Shown in pieces: positions 33,891-46,100 of a stretch of DNA of 64,000 nt. Position 1 is the first letter of the stretch. The number at the start of each line of letters is the position of its first letter. Both the position numbers and the translations under genes were made by a program. The stretch is from assembly GCA_038025085.1 (NCBI GenBank), contig CM076141.1:18168001-18232000 (forward strand), given 5' to 3'. The notes beneath the pieces are model-generated. The model was not told the DNA's origin, made no database searches, and saw only the letters and a list, made by a program, of their open reading frames with translations. This DNA is from Tetragonia tetragonoides. Taxonomy: Eukaryota; Streptophyta; Magnoliopsida; Caryophyllales; Aizoaceae.

Positions 33891-35540
33891 TTTGTTATGG
33901 TGCCTTTATTATTATTATGTGGTTTTAAGCCTTGATGGTTTTAGGAATGCTATTAATTGTTCTGTAGTACTGCTACTCCGTATTCCCTAACGAAATACAA
34001 TCAATAATAATTTTGCTTTCCTTGACAATTGACATCATTGTTGACTACGTTCTTTCTTGCAGGCCCGTTCTTTACACTTTAGAGCATCTCCAACCCAATG
34101 ACAAATTTTGGTAGTATTTTGTACCAAAACCATTTCCTTTAATGCACATACAAAATTTGACAAGCCTTCGAGATGCTCTTATTTGGGCCTTAACCATCTA
34201 GAGCCTACCAATGAAGACCGAGTAACGATCATGTATTCCTCTCGAATACTTTCCTCCCTTATTCATCGGAAAATTCTTTTTTTTTTTTTTTTTTTTCTGG
34301 AACCCCTGCCTTTCTTACCATGAGGAATAATTGCCCGGTCACTTCAATAGGAAATACTCTATAATACTCGTATAAAAAATGGACAATGATACTTGTACAA
34401 TGGTTGTACATTATAATCTTTTTTTATGTGAGAAGAGTGACAAAAGTACCCTTGCTACTTGAAATTTCAGGGGGGTATTTGTGGTAGAGTAAAAAAAAGG
34501 GGAGAGGAAAGAGATAAACACACAAAAAAAAGTTGTAATGTACAATGATTGTACAAGATTCATTTTCCATAAAAAATCCAGAGTACTGAACATGAAGTAC
34601 GGAGTAATTTTTTGGATGTTCTGGAGGTAGTTTCGCAATTTTAGAATTCGAATCCTTACAACTTATTTCTCAATTTCAGAAGCCAATGGTTTTGGTCCGT
34701 TGGACTCTGGTCCGTTTCAACACGCAACATCTACATTTCGTAAGTCTTCAGTTTTTCAGTAGGGAAGACATTCCCTACGCCATCATTTCTTTGGGGGAAA
34801 AATTCAAACGTTCAAATGTTGGCGTGGTGAAAAAAAAATGTTTTAACTTCTTTTACAGATGTTACATGCCCTCACATTTATGACGACTCTACAACATAAC
34901 ATGCCTAGACTCTCTAAGTAAAACATACGAGGACTGTACAAGTTAGTATCCCCCATGAGGTTAAAAATGTGACTCAAGACTCAAGACTCAAGACTCAAAC
35001 CTGGCAAATCGGTCGTTTGGATCGGGTTCGGTTCAGCTTGTATGGGTTAGTTACGGTTTTGATTCATTCAAGATGCTGCGGGTTTGCTTTTGGGACAAAT
35101 ACATTCGGATCGGGTATGGATTCGGGTTGTTGGTTCTTTCGGGTTCGGATTCAAGTGGGGTTTATGTTTTTGTAGCCTTACAAATAACCATGAGACATGA
35201 TGATTTGTTTTCCATCCAAAATCAACAAACTGATGTTTGTAAGTTTTAAACAGTTGTGCGACGTACGTGTACGCGATTGTCAAAAGAAAGTGAACAACAA
35301 AAAAGCTGCTTCAATTTGTTATTTTAATTTAGATCGTCATCAATACTACTCTATAACTCTTCGAATCTTCAGGCAACATTGGCATTAGCGAACTTTTTTG
35401 AGACCAATTCGAAATTTCCCTGCTGATAATGGTGTAATGGTATAATGGTATAAATGTCACTTCTATTTCAATAAATTTATATATATAAAGTGCCACTTTG
35501 AGGTTCACTGAGCGATAATGTCTTGTTATTATTAAGGGTC
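33891..35540. other. Gene-free stretch with MITE and GGGTTCGG motif run
   Basis: Holds the small MITE at 34082-34178 and a T-run at 34270-34295. At about 35000-35170 it has a cluster of GGGTTCGG/TTCGGATCGG words typical of plant intergenic DNA. Short ORFs are not supported. Confidence 0.4.
34082..34178. mobile_element. 97-bp MITE with TTA duplication
   Basis: Ends GAGCATCTCCAACCC and CCTTCGAGATGCTC are inverted, flanked by TTA at 34079-34081 and 34179-34181. Consistent with a Tourist-type element. Confidence 0.75.
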
Positions 35541-36322
35541 TTATATGTTGGGAAAAAGTGCATAGCGTATGTGGAGCGATAAAACACAACATAAAAGATA
35601 AAATAGACACACGATATTTTTAACGTGGTTCGGCCCCTTCGGTCTACGTCCACGACCCTCTCATAGGGTAACATCCAGTAACTCAACCTAAGCACAAGTC
35701 TTGTACAGTAAACTTGCAAACCCTCCCACATACAAGTTTCGAACGGACAAACCTGCAAACTCTCATCTATAATGTAAACCACCCTACAAACCCGTGACCC
35801 TCTCTCAAGAGTTACAAGGAATAGTTACAATACACACACTCTCTCTCTCATCTAATTACGTGGATCACGTCTCCCCCTAATTAGGATCCCCCTCGATCCG
35901 ACATTTCTCACACCCCGTGTTTGGACTACTACCCTACAAGCTCGAGGACTCTCTCCACCCAAGGACTACAAGGAATAGTCAGCCACTCTCCTCACACACT
36001 ACATGTGCCTACATTGTAGAATTTGGGATATGGGATACCGGATACACTATACAGAACTTACACCTCTATTTATAGGTGGAGAAGTGGAACTCTTGAGTTT
36101 CTCTACGTAACTCTATAGTCTCCTCTATTTAGTGCTTGAAAGTTACATATTCTCAAGATTAATTAACAAATTAGTTTCAAGCTACCTTATTTATTTTCCA
36201 TCAATGAAGTTTAATGGTGTTTTATTAGCACCATCTTGAAGTCACGTGAGTTCATTTCTTCTTTTTTCTTCTCATTAATTGCGGTAGCTCACACATAATT
36301 GAGACATTATCCCAACATTATA
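35541..36322 (-). mobile_element. Solo LTR with target duplication TTATA
   Basis: The LTR is 35546-36317 (772 bp), starting TGTTGGGAAAAAGTGC and ending TTATCCCAACA, with TTATA directly on both sides (35541-35545 and 36318-36322). A TATA box CTATAAATAG on the minus strand (36066-36075) sets the orientation. There is no internal region, so this is a product of LTR-LTR recombination. It interrupts a GGGTCAC-type repeat. The AACGTGGTTCGGCC block resembles many copia LTRs. Confidence 0.9.
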
Positions 36323-37000
36323 GTCCAATATCGGAGGGGTTACTTCTCAAGGGTCTTTATTATTATTTACGGTCATTGAACCATAAGGTCGCGGATACAT
36401 TTCCATCTATAGTTTCTTACGTGACTTTATTATTGATTAAGGGTCATTTTAGCAATAAGTGGTTGGTGTGAGTGGTTCGGCACTCTCATCTCTTAAGCAA
36501 GGTCGTGGGTTCGAATCTTGTGAATGGAAAAATTATTTAGTGGGAGCACTTTACCCTTTCATGGGCCGATCCAGTGCGAACAAGATATGAACCTGTGGTT
36601 AAACCCAAAAAATAAATAAAAGTATCACTTTAGTATTAGTCAGGGTCACTGAACCATAATATTATTGTCATAATTACATTTGGAATCAGGGTGAAAGTTA
36701 TTATTTTTTTAGGGTCACTTCTATAGTGTTTTTCCATGACTTTATAGTTAATTAATGTTCACTTCTTTTTCAATGTATGTATGATAAAGGGTCAGTTATT
36801 ATTTGAGGTCACTGAACCATAATATTAAATGCCATATATAATCACAATCGGGTTGACTATTACTTTAGCATTTTGGGTCACAATAATCATATATGGCATG
36901 TATGACTGAGTATTGATTTGAACCGTCCTTTTATAACGGTTAGGTTCACTTCATTTAGGGTCACAATATTCAAAACGTGAATGCAGATGGCAATTAGATA
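36323..37000 (+). repeat. GGGTCAC-core repeat
   Basis: Continuation of the repeat that was split by the solo LTR, with GGGTCACTGAACCATAAT words at about 36650 and GGTCACTGAACCATAAT at about 36806. It contains a SINE at 36458-36625. Confidence 0.7.
36458..36625 (+). mobile_element. tRNA-derived SINE
   Basis: Head with GGTGTGAGTGGTTCGG (box A-like) and GGGTTCGAATCTTG (box B, about 36507-36520), ending in an A/AAT-rich tail (AAACCCAAAAAATAAATAAA). Length fits a SINE; the tRNA part is degenerate and is not a functional tRNA. Confidence 0.7.
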
Positions 37001-38034
37001 CATTGGAGGATCCATGTGGTATAGTAGGTATGCAAGTACATATCCAGATAAATAAAAACTGTTCATCTATAAGTTGTGGTGGTAGCTCAGCTGGATTAGC
37101 TGCTTCATTTTTTAAATGCAGGTCAGGGGTTCAATGCTTGATGTTGGTATTTTTTGGTTCCAGCTATTATTTTACTTTTTTACTTTTTTGCCTGCGTTCT
37201 AAATAGTCTAACTTCCTCTCTTGAGTATTATACCAAGAAAATATTATCGCCCATTCTTTTAGTATTATTGTGCATACCCAAGATTCTAGATCCGCCACTG
37301 ATTTAGATATCGCAGCTGTCAGTTCTAAAATTTGAAGCGTCACTACGGTTTAAGGATCACTGCTTCTGTATTTTATGTTTGTAGGGTATTCAGTCTTTGT
37401 ACTACTTTCTTATCAGTTAGAGTGCAACCTTTAATCCAAAATTTCAATCCATTTTTGTGTGTTCAAGTTTTGCGTCAATACTATTTCAATAAAATCCAGA
37501 TTTTCAATCCAGTTAGGGCTTTGGTTTTTTTTTTTTCTTTTTGAAAGTGACTGAGAAGGAAGGAGAAGAGACCCTTTTCTTTTTAAACGACGCTTATACT
37601 AGAGAGGGGAAAAAACATCAGACAAAACACTAGGAAGTTAAGTCAGTCTCTAATTTTAACCAAAACACAGTTTAAACCCATTAAATCACTTAAAAGCTGA
37701 TTTTTAATTTATTTAAAATAAAAATCCGAAATTCCTTTTTTTTCCTTTAAAAAGCTAATATCCAAATTCAATAAATATCTACCAAATAAATAACCAAATA
37801 AATAATTTATTCAAAATTAAATAATTTACGGGATATTACAGTAATAATCTACTCCTAATTAGGAAAGTTGATTCATGGGTTCGGAATGTAGGAGGTTTTT
37901 TTCCGAAAAATCCTTTCTTTCTCGTCCACTCGGGGAGGTTATCACCATGATCTATTCTCTACTCTCTATTCTAAACTTATTGGTGCACATTGCTTGAAAA
38001 CTATAAGGTGCATGCATGTCACCGTGCTATCTAG
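37001..38034. other. Gene-free stretch with a tRNA-like patch
   Basis: At 37077-37135 GGTAGCTCAGCTGGATTAGC matches a Pol III box A and GGGGTTCAATGC a near-consensus box B, followed by non-tRNA sequence. This is probably a SINE head and not a tRNA, because the acceptor stem does not pair. The rest is AT-rich without genes. Confidence 0.45.
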
Positions 38035-38545
38035 GGTGCGTTCTTTTCCACTTTTTTTCCTTGTCAAAAAGAGGGTGCAAGTGAATGGAGACCGAGGAAC
38101 CCCTTGCTACATCATGTTCGGAATCTCGTGTTCAATAGCAAACATATCAGACTAGCTGAACAACCAGCGCAAGCACTGGCTCAGTCAACGTAGCACCAAC
38201 ATGGGGCTAGTATAGTTCCTAGAAGCCAGCAGACACAAGATATGGGGGGAATGGGGATTCGAACCCATGACCTTGCCTTGCCAAACCACTTGGGAGTAAT
38301 CATGGAACCACTAGACCACCACCCTTGTTGGTGCGTTCTTTTCCACTTATTTTCACTAATTCTCACTTATTGGGTAAGTACCCGCACCACTGATTTCCAC
38401 TGATTGGGTAATGTCCTACCACTTATTTCCACCAATTCGGTAAGGTTTTGGCACTGATTTCCACTGATTTGATAAGGTTCTTTCACTAATTCTCACTGAT
38501 TAGTAAGGTTCTTCCACTGATTTCCACTTATTTAAGCAATAGTGT
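38035..38545 (+). mobile_element. Tourist-like MITE, copy 3, split by a SINE
   Basis: The left terminal repeat GGTGCGTTCTTTTCCACTT is present twice (38035-38053 and 38330-38348) because a SINE inserted into it. After the second copy come the usual CACTGATTTCCACTGATT internal repeats. The right end is truncated near 38545. Confidence 0.75.
38054..38329 (-). mobile_element. SINE inserted in the MITE with a 19-bp duplication
   Basis: On the minus strand the head GGGTGGTGGTCTAGTGGTTCC (box A) is followed by CATGGGTTCGAATCCCC (box B). The body ends in a poly-A-like tail that appears as TTTTTTTCC on the plus strand at 38054. It is flanked by identical 19-bp copies of the MITE end. Full length about 276 bp. 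Confidence 0.85.
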
Positions 38546-38817
38546 GCATGTGTTCTTTTCCACATATTTGACCTTACTAATCAGGACCTCCAATCAGTGG
38601 CAGGACCCACATTCCTACTCACATAATGAGTTGCATGACCTTACTGAATCGGTGAAAATCAGTGGAATGACTTTACGGAATCAATGGAAATCAGTTGCAA
38701 GGCATTACCGAATCAGCGTAAATAAGTGATGGGACCTTACTCAATCAATGGGAATCAGTGGCAGGACCTTACCCAATCAGTGAGAATCAGTGAAAATAAG
38801 TGGAAAAAAACGCACTC
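38546..38817 (-). mobile_element. Tourist-like MITE, copy 4
   Basis: Runs from GCATGTGTTCTTTTCCACAT to AAGTGGAAAAAAACGCACTC, followed by TAA. It holds AATCAGTGG-type repeats in the reverse sense of copy 3, so the two lie head to head. Confidence 0.7.
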
Positions 38818-40099
38818 TAACACTAAATATGCCATACCTAATCAAGTATTCGTAAAGTCGTCATCAACTATGTAACACATTTTAAAAATAAAAAAGGAAA
38901 GGCTTGCCAATGTAATAAAATCAAAATGTCATTCCGAATCGATATTTTATTTCTCTTTATAAAAGCATGCGTCATTTTGGCTAGAAAAATTTCTGGATTA
39001 CGGGCTTACGGCTTCCTAGTAGAGTTCATTTGTTGATAAAAAAAAGGTAAGAATTCATTTATTGATAAAAAAAAAGGTAGAATTCATTTAAGAATAATAT
39101 AACATCTTCCATATTTGCTTATCTCGAGAAAAATACATTTCACTACAAAGTTGACTGGAAGGGGAAAGGACTGGATGACAGTAAAAAATCTGCAGATAAG
39201 ATTTCAAAAACTCCTTGGTACACGCAAACACAGTCCTTGAAAGACAAAAAAGCCTTTGGGTTTTCCCATCCATCTCTTTCATACCTTTTCTTCCCAAAAC
39301 TAGAGAAACTAGACCAAAGGCCGGTGAAGTGCAAGAATAAGAAGAAGAATTTTTCAAACATCAGAAAATACAAGTATTATACCCCTGATACACTGACATA
39401 TCAGGAACAATCTTTATTAAGTATCTAACAGCTTTATTTGTAAACTCAAGCCATAAAACTAAATTTTGGTGTTATTTAAGGCTTTTTAGTTTGGTTGACT
39501 GGAGTTTTGGTGGTGAGTCATGTGTTTTGCATGTTTTATATGCCATATCTCAAATATTCCATAAAGATATTTCATATCTCTAATAGATTTCGTTGGGTAT
39601 CACTAAATCCTATTTCAAATGATGTTACGATAAGTTTGTGTGTGATTCATGTGTATAAATTGCATGTTTGATTGTAACCAAAACAAAAAATTGCATGTTT
39701 GATTTTTTTGGGTAAACAGAATAATGAAGCATGATCAATCGTTACCCCAGTTCAATTCATGATACGGAAGAGAAGTTTGTGGGTGAATCACGCGTGATTG
39801 TTTGATTTTCTTAGGTTATGCAAAATTGGGTACAATTGTTTTGGGTTATGTAAAATTGGGTACAATTCTTTTGGGTTATGATAGAATATCACTTTTTATC
39901 TTATCTAAAAATTAACAAAATATCACTTCTGATACCAAACATACTTTTTTATTATTTTGGATAGGTTAAAATTGAATATACATATGATAAATAAATGTTA
40001 ATAGGATCGGAGTATTTTTTTTTCTTGCTTGGCAAATGTTAATAATAAGTCAGTACGAGTATGATTTGTTGATGATCCTAATTTCATTTTTACGTAGAT
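38818..40099. other. Gene-free stretch with short tandem repeat
   Basis: At 39825-39880 the unit GGTTATGCAAAATTGGGTACAA-like is repeated two to three times. Short frames at 39088-39428 overlap on both strands and show no domain. No RNA gene seen. Confidence 0.4.
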
Positions 40100-40360
40100 A
40101 TGGATCTACTGGACGATTTGTTAGTGAGTAAGATTTTTCCACTATGTGATGACAAAACACTTGTCATGTGCTACCTAGTATCCAAGGGCTGGAAGAAGCT
40201 TGCTAAAGAAACTAGGATAGTCCGCAGTTGGAATGACTCTAGGATTTTTCAAATTCTAGTAGAACATATCTTTGACAAACTTGAAACTACTACTCTCAAA
40301 AAATGTGAAGATGTATGTGAGGAATGGAAGGTTCTAGTGAAACAGAGACAATTTATTTGA
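40100..40360 (+). pseudogene. Small F-box-like protein, probably truncated
   Basis: MDLLDDLLVSKIFPLC followed by YLVSKGWKKLAKET has the spacing of a degenerate F-box. A second similar unit, ILVEHIFDKLETTTLKKCE then VCEEWKVLV, follows. The frame stops after 86 residues. A one-base shift at the stop opens a tail with FDEVLEHKDEHPQIVAYIL to about 40444, so the original protein was probably about 115 residues long. It could be a short functional Skp1-binding protein, but I lean towards a pseudogene. Confidence 0.5.
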
Positions 40361-40444
40361 TGAAGTTCTAGAGCACAAGGACGAACATCCTCAAATAGTG
40401 GCCTATATTTTGAGCAGCCTGAGTTGTGATCTTGGTTCGGCCTA

Positions 40445-41564
40445 GGATTTTCATTTCGAAGATATGCTGATTCTGATGATGATGATTAGTATGAGCTATT
40501 ATCTTGGCTAGTGCAAATGATGAAGGAATCTGTTTTGTTGTGGGTGTGGGTGCACGCTTGCAGGTGTCAAGGAAATCTTCTTATATGTGTTCTGTTATGC
40601 ATTGTACCTAACAGGTTGGTTTGTTTTGTGTACGAAGTTAATGTAAACTTGACAGGTTAGTTTGTTTTGGTACGATGTTTGTCTTGAGTTCTAGTTTATG
40701 CATTGTACAACTTGACAAGTGAAAAATGTAAGAAGTTAGGAACTATTTGTATTTTGTTTGGCTATTGTTGTTTATGGATTGACTGATCCCAAACTAGTTT
40801 CATCTGCAATTGCAATTAGGTCTGAATTACTACCCATATTTGCTACTCCATGTTCTTATTGATGCCTAAATGTTATTTTGCTGCGCTGGACACAGTGTCC
40901 CTCTTGTTTCTTTTGCATGCAATTAATTATTCTATTTTGTATGGGTGTTAGTTAGGGACTTTGAGAATGTTTGACATATTTCAAACGGTTCCCACCAAAA
41001 CCGTTTGGAGGAGAGGTTCATTCTTTCTCTTAGAACCGGCCATTGAGACAGTAGTAAATAAAGTGGAGAAAGTTAGAGAGAAGGATGAAGAGAATATCGA
41101 CAAAAGAAAGCCAAGGACATTTCTGAGATGGAATGAAGAAATTCTTAAGATGCCCCTGGTAATTATTTTGTTGGGAAATGGAGATAATAATATATGCAAC
41201 TTCATAAACTTTCATTTTTTGATCTCCATTCCATTTAATAAATTAGTATAATATATACTTATACATTATATAGGCAAACTAAACATGGGTACATGCCCAC
41301 TACTACCACTAACCATTTAACTCCACTAACATCATTACTACTAATTTTTAGGAAATAGCGGCTATTGCCACTAAATATTTTTCATTAATAAATAATTTTA
41401 AAGGAGCATAATTCAACAAATTATAGACGGAAACCCCAAGGATTCTATCTTGGTCGATATTTAAGCATTATGGGGGCAATAGAAATTTGGACAAATTTAA
41501 CTTCTTATTACAGTAGAAGAACAACTACAACAGACCAGAAGTATGGTCAAAACAAGAGAAACAC
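40445..41564. other. Gene-free stretch
   Basis: AT-rich. A 96-residue frame at 40961-41251 has a Lys/Glu-rich stretch (VEKVREKDEENIDKRKP) but no recognised family and a hydrophobic tail that looks non-coding; I do not call it. Confidence 0.35.
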
Positions 41565-41717
41565 CTAGGCATCTAAGGCCTCGCTCTTATGCTTAATCTC
41601 AAGCTCGAAGGCCTATTGTTTTTTAACCAAGGAGTGATGCAACGACGTTGCCTCCTCCAGCGCCTTGGTCCTCTCGTCAACCATTTGCCTCGCCTCCCTC
41701 AACTCTTGTCTCTTCAT
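41565..41717 (-). pseudogene. Coiled-coil protein fragment with one stop
   Basis: Minus-strand frame from ATG at 41717: MKRQELREARQMVDERTKAL then EEATSLHHSLVKKQ, TAG, then AFELEIKHKSEALDA and a stop. The heptad-like pattern and Glu/Lys/Arg/Ala richness indicate a coiled coil, similar in style to the tail of the plant-mobile-domain gene at 63.1-63.4 kb. The stop TAG follows a CAA codon and would be CAG before a C-to-T change. Only the last ~50 residues remain. Confidence 0.45.
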
Positions 41718-41778
41718 ATCGTTGTTCGGTGACCCTAGATAATACGAAGTTTATTACCTTCGACATGAGTGAAGTGAC
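41718..41778 (-). repeat. GGGTCAC repeat split by the copia element
   Basis: The reverse complement of 41720-41778 joined to 48497-48530 matches the continuous sequence at about 49980-50070 (ACGCGCGC, GAGTCACTTCACTCA, TCGAAGGTAATAAA). This shows that the copia element inserted into an inverted copy of this repeat. Confidence 0.75.
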
Positions 41779-42327
41779 TGTTGGATTTGCCCTATGCACT
41801 AATCATAAGAATTAATAATCGCATTATTGGTTGGACTATGGAAACCGATCTTTACTTAATATGGGTAATCCTAATGTTTTGCTAGAAACCAATTACGGTT
41901 TGTGGCTCCGAAAAGAGTTTTGGACTTACTGCCACATTAAGTAAACCAGCAGGGTAGCACACTTAACCTAATCAGCCCTACTGCCTCCCTATATATATCA
42001 TGACTTCTGATCAGTTAGGGTCACACGTGATAATCAGTTTTCACGAAACCCTAACTGTGTGTCATTAGAGTAAGGAGAGAACGGAGGTTGTGAACAGGAT
42101 CGCTATACTAGCATACTGACGTGTGGATTCAAGCCTGTGTGTGGATACCAGTTGAGGCACGACATCTGACGTGTTCATCCATACCCAACCACTGTTCATC
42201 CAACCAGCGACCAAGGAGTGAGGTAGGATTTGGATTTGATATTTAATTACAATAATCACATGTTTTCTGGGTTAATCGAATTTCTATTATGCATGTATGA
42301 TCATGTTAGTGGTTAGAAATTCCTTCA
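41779..42327 (+). repeat. 5' LTR of the copia element
   Basis: 549 bp, TGTTGGATTTGCC to ATTCCTTCA. A TATATATA stretch at about 41990-41997 is the likely core promoter. Compared with the 3' LTR it lacks 54 bases lying between two copies of ACACTTAAC, a deletion between short direct repeats. Confidence 0.95.
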
Positions 42328-42328
42328 G

Positions 42329-42341
42329 TGGTATCAAAGCC
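42329..42341 (+). promoter_or_regulatory. Primer-binding site (initiator Met tRNA)
   Basis: TGGTATCAAAGCC lies one base after the 5' LTR and matches the complement of the 3' end of initiator tRNA-Met with small differences. Confidence 0.85.
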
Positions 42342-43153
42342 GCTTGTGTTTTACTGTCTTCGAAATCATGATATGTGTATAATACATGTTTATGTGTGAT
42401 TCGTTTTCTTTTTTTTTTTAATATTCGGATCTGTGCATGATAGTATTTTTCTGTCTTTGAAAGCATGTCTGTATGAATAGTTCATATGTTTAGATTCGTA
42501 TATTACAAATAGCATGTTGTTCGAATGCAAGTCGTTGTAATTCTGTATGCTACTGTTTGAAGAATTCACATAGATAAACTAGGGCTAAACCCTAAAATAT
42601 GGTAATACGATTAGCCTAGGGTTCACGATTAATGAGATTAATCGTGGCCGTTTCCCCACTAAATGGAATTGAGAATTCTGTTTAGGTTTCGGGGCGCTGT
42701 CCCACTAATATTAAGTTAACTTGATGCCTTTCCAATTTAATACACCTATTAGGACTTGGTTCATTAAAATGTGTCTGCCAAAGTAGAGCATCCTTAATTA
42801 CTCAAATTTGTTAGGATGAGTAACAGTTACCCATATGTATAAATTGGTTTACTTAATAATGCTATCAAAACACTTTTGGGCCTTAAGGCATTGAGTCGGG
42901 AGCCGGGACATATGATGTCATCCCAACAACCAGGAGTTGTATAAGATACAACTAGTAAAGGGTTCCTTACCTAAATAACTAAGAGTAAAGTGATAAGTCA
43001 AAGCTTACTTGATACTTAGGAAATATGGATCTTGGCTCCACTATATTTTATAGGGATATCTGTCACATTAATATAGTGGAGTTATTTTGTTAAATTGTTA
43101 ATGAAATATTTATGAAATAAGTCACTAAAATCTTTGTACATTTGTTGTAGATA

Positions 43154-46100
43154 ATGTCAAACCCTACACCATCACACTCATTTTCATTGAGATCCGTCCT
43201 TGAGAAGGACAAACTGAATGGAACCAATTTCTTGGACTGGTATTGAAACTTGAGAATTGTTCTCAAACAAGAGAAAAAGGAATATGTCCTTGAGAAACCA
43301 GTCCCCAAGAAGGCTCCTGCTACCAATGCTCCTCATGCTGAGAGGAATGCTTATCAGAAGCTCAAAGATGATTCAATTGATGTCAGTTGGCTCATGCTAG
43401 CCACCATGAATTCTGAGCTTCAGAAGCGATATGAAAGTATGGAGGCTTATGAGATGATTGAGAGCCTGAAAGGAATGTTTCAGGAGCAAGCACGAACTAA
43501 GAGGTTTAACACTGTGTCTGACTTGGTTAAGTGCAAGATGGGGAAAGGAATTTCAGTTAGTCCTCATGTAATCAAGATGATTGGTTATGTTGAGTACTTG
43601 GAAAAACTGGGCTCCCCAATGGGTCAAGAGTTGGCCACTGATATCATCTTAGCGTCATTGACTAATGATTATGATACTTTTGTTATGAACTATAATATGC
43701 ATAATCTTAACAAGTCATTGGCTGAGCTGCATGGGATGCTTAAAACTGCTGAGCAAAACGTCAAGAAGGACCCAACTCCCAATGTTCTAATGGTTAGAAA
43801 AGGGGGCCAGTTTAAGAAACATGGTCAAGCTAAGGACAAGGAAAAGTCTATCATGAAGGGTCCGATTGTGAATCAACCCAAAGTAATGCCTAAGTTCAAA
43901 CCCTCGTCTGGTCCTAATGATGAAACCAAGTGCTTCTACTGCAATGCGCTTGGGCATTGGAAGAGGAATTGCAAGAAATATTTGGAGGATCTGAAGAAGA
44001 ACAAAGGAAGTGTTCCTGCAACTTCAGGTAAATGTTATGTTATAGAAGTAAATGTATTTACTTCTTCAAATTCTACTTCTTGGGTATTAGATACCGGATG
44101 TGGTGCTCACATGTGTGCAAATGTGCAGGGACTAAAGAGAAGTAGGACTTTGGCAAAAGGAGAAGTGGACCTGCGCGCTGGAAATGGAGCAAGAGTTGCT
44201 GCGTTATCTGTAGGAACATTTTATTTAAGTTTGCCATCTGGATTGGTTTTAGAACTCAATAATTGTTATTATGTACCTGCCATTAGCAGGAATATTATTT
44301 CTGTTTCCGTTTTGGACTTGGAAGATTTTGTCTTTGTGATTAAGAATAAATGTTGTTCCTTTTATAAAGATGATATATTTTATGGTAGCGTTCCAATGAA
44401 AAATGGTCTTTATGTTCTAGACCTTAAAATTCTAGTTTATAACATAACGACTAAAAGGCTCAAATCAAATGACTCTAACTCCACTTACCTTTGGCATTGT
44501 CGTCTTGGACATATAAACGAGAAACGTGTTCAAAAGCTCCATAATGATGGACTTTTAAACTCATTTGACTTTGAGTCATTTGAGACATGTGAGTCTTGTT
44601 TATTAGGGAAGATGACTAAGGCACCTTTCACTGGTCACATTGAGAGAGCAAGTGATTTATTAGGCCTCATACATACTGATGTATGCGGACCACTAAGCAC
44701 AGTTGCTAGAGGAGGTTACCACTACTTCATTACCTTTACCGATGACTTCAGCAGATATGGTTATGTCTACTTGATGAGGCATAAATCTGAATCCTTTGAA
44801 AAGTTCAGGGAGTTTCAGAATGAAGTACAAAATCATCTTGGAAAAAAGATTAAAGCCCTTCGATCAGATCGAGGGGGTGAGTATCTAAGCCAAGAGTTCG
44901 ATAGTCATTTCAAAGATTGTGGAATTGTTTCACAACTCACCCCTCCAGGTACACCTCAATGGAATGGTGTATCGGAGAGGAGAAATCGAACTTTGTTAGA
45001 CATGATTTGATCAATGATGAGCCTTACTAGTCTTCCAATATCTTTTTTGGGATATGCTCTTGAGACAGTCGCGTTGACACTTAACAGGAGTCAATCAAAA
45101 TCAGTAGAAAAGACACCATTTAAGAAATGAACGGGAAAAGTTCCCAGCTTGACTTTTCTAAAGATTTGGGGTTGTGAAGCTTATGTAAAACGTTTACTTT
45201 CTGATAAGCTTGGACCTAAATCTGATAAATGCTTCTTTGTGGGATATCCTAAAGAAACTAAAGGATATTACTTTTACCATCCCACCGACAACAAAGTGTT
45301 TGTGGCTCGACATGGTGTCTTCTTACAAAGAGAGTTTCTTTCTAAAGGAATCAGTGGGAGTAAAGTACAACTTGAAGAGGTTCGAGAGCCATAGGAGAGG
45401 ACTCCAATTTCTGAGGAGACTCAAAGTAGTTTATAAGATGTTGTAGTAGCTACATCTGTGGCACCATCCCCTCGTAGGTCTGAAAGAGAGAGCCGAGAAC
45501 CCATTAGATATGGTTTCTTGGTGACTGAACATCGTCATATATTATTAATAGAGGATGACGAGCCTACGACCTACACGGAAGCAATGATGGACCCGGATTC
45601 CGACAAATGGCTTCAAGCCATGAAATCTGAAATGGATTCCATGTATGAAAACAAAGTATGGACTTTGGTAGACCCACCTGATGGCGTAAAAACCATTGAG
45701 TGTAAATGGGTTTTCAAGAAGAAAAATGACATGCATGGGAATGTTTATATATTCAAGGCACGATTGGTGGCAAAAGGTTATAATCAAATTCAAGGGATAA
45801 ATTATGATGAAACCTTTTCGCCCATCGCAATGCTTAAATCCATTAGGATACTCCTTGCCATTGTTACATATTATGACTATGAGATATGGCAGATGGTTGT
45901 GAAGACAACTTTCCTTAATGGAAACCTGGAAGAGGATGTGTACATGACGCAACCCGAGGGCTTCACATCACCAGGGGGAAAGGTATGCAAGCTTCAGCAA
46001 TCTATTTATGTATTGAAGCAAGCATCCAGGAGTTGGAATCTTCGCTTCAATGAGGCAATCAAAGAGTTTGATTTTCTTAGATGCGAAGAAGAACCTTGGG

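Noticed and set aside
36458..36530. Possible tRNA gene with GGGTTCGAATC
   Set aside because: Followed by a SINE body and A-rich tail; stems do not close.
37077..37150. Possible tRNA gene (box A and box B words)
   Set aside because: No pairing acceptor stem or anticodon arm; the spacing is interrupted by a T-run. More likely a SINE head.
40961..41251. 96-residue frame with a charged middle
   Set aside because: No family, partly covered by two opposite-strand frames, and a non-coding-like hydrophobic end.
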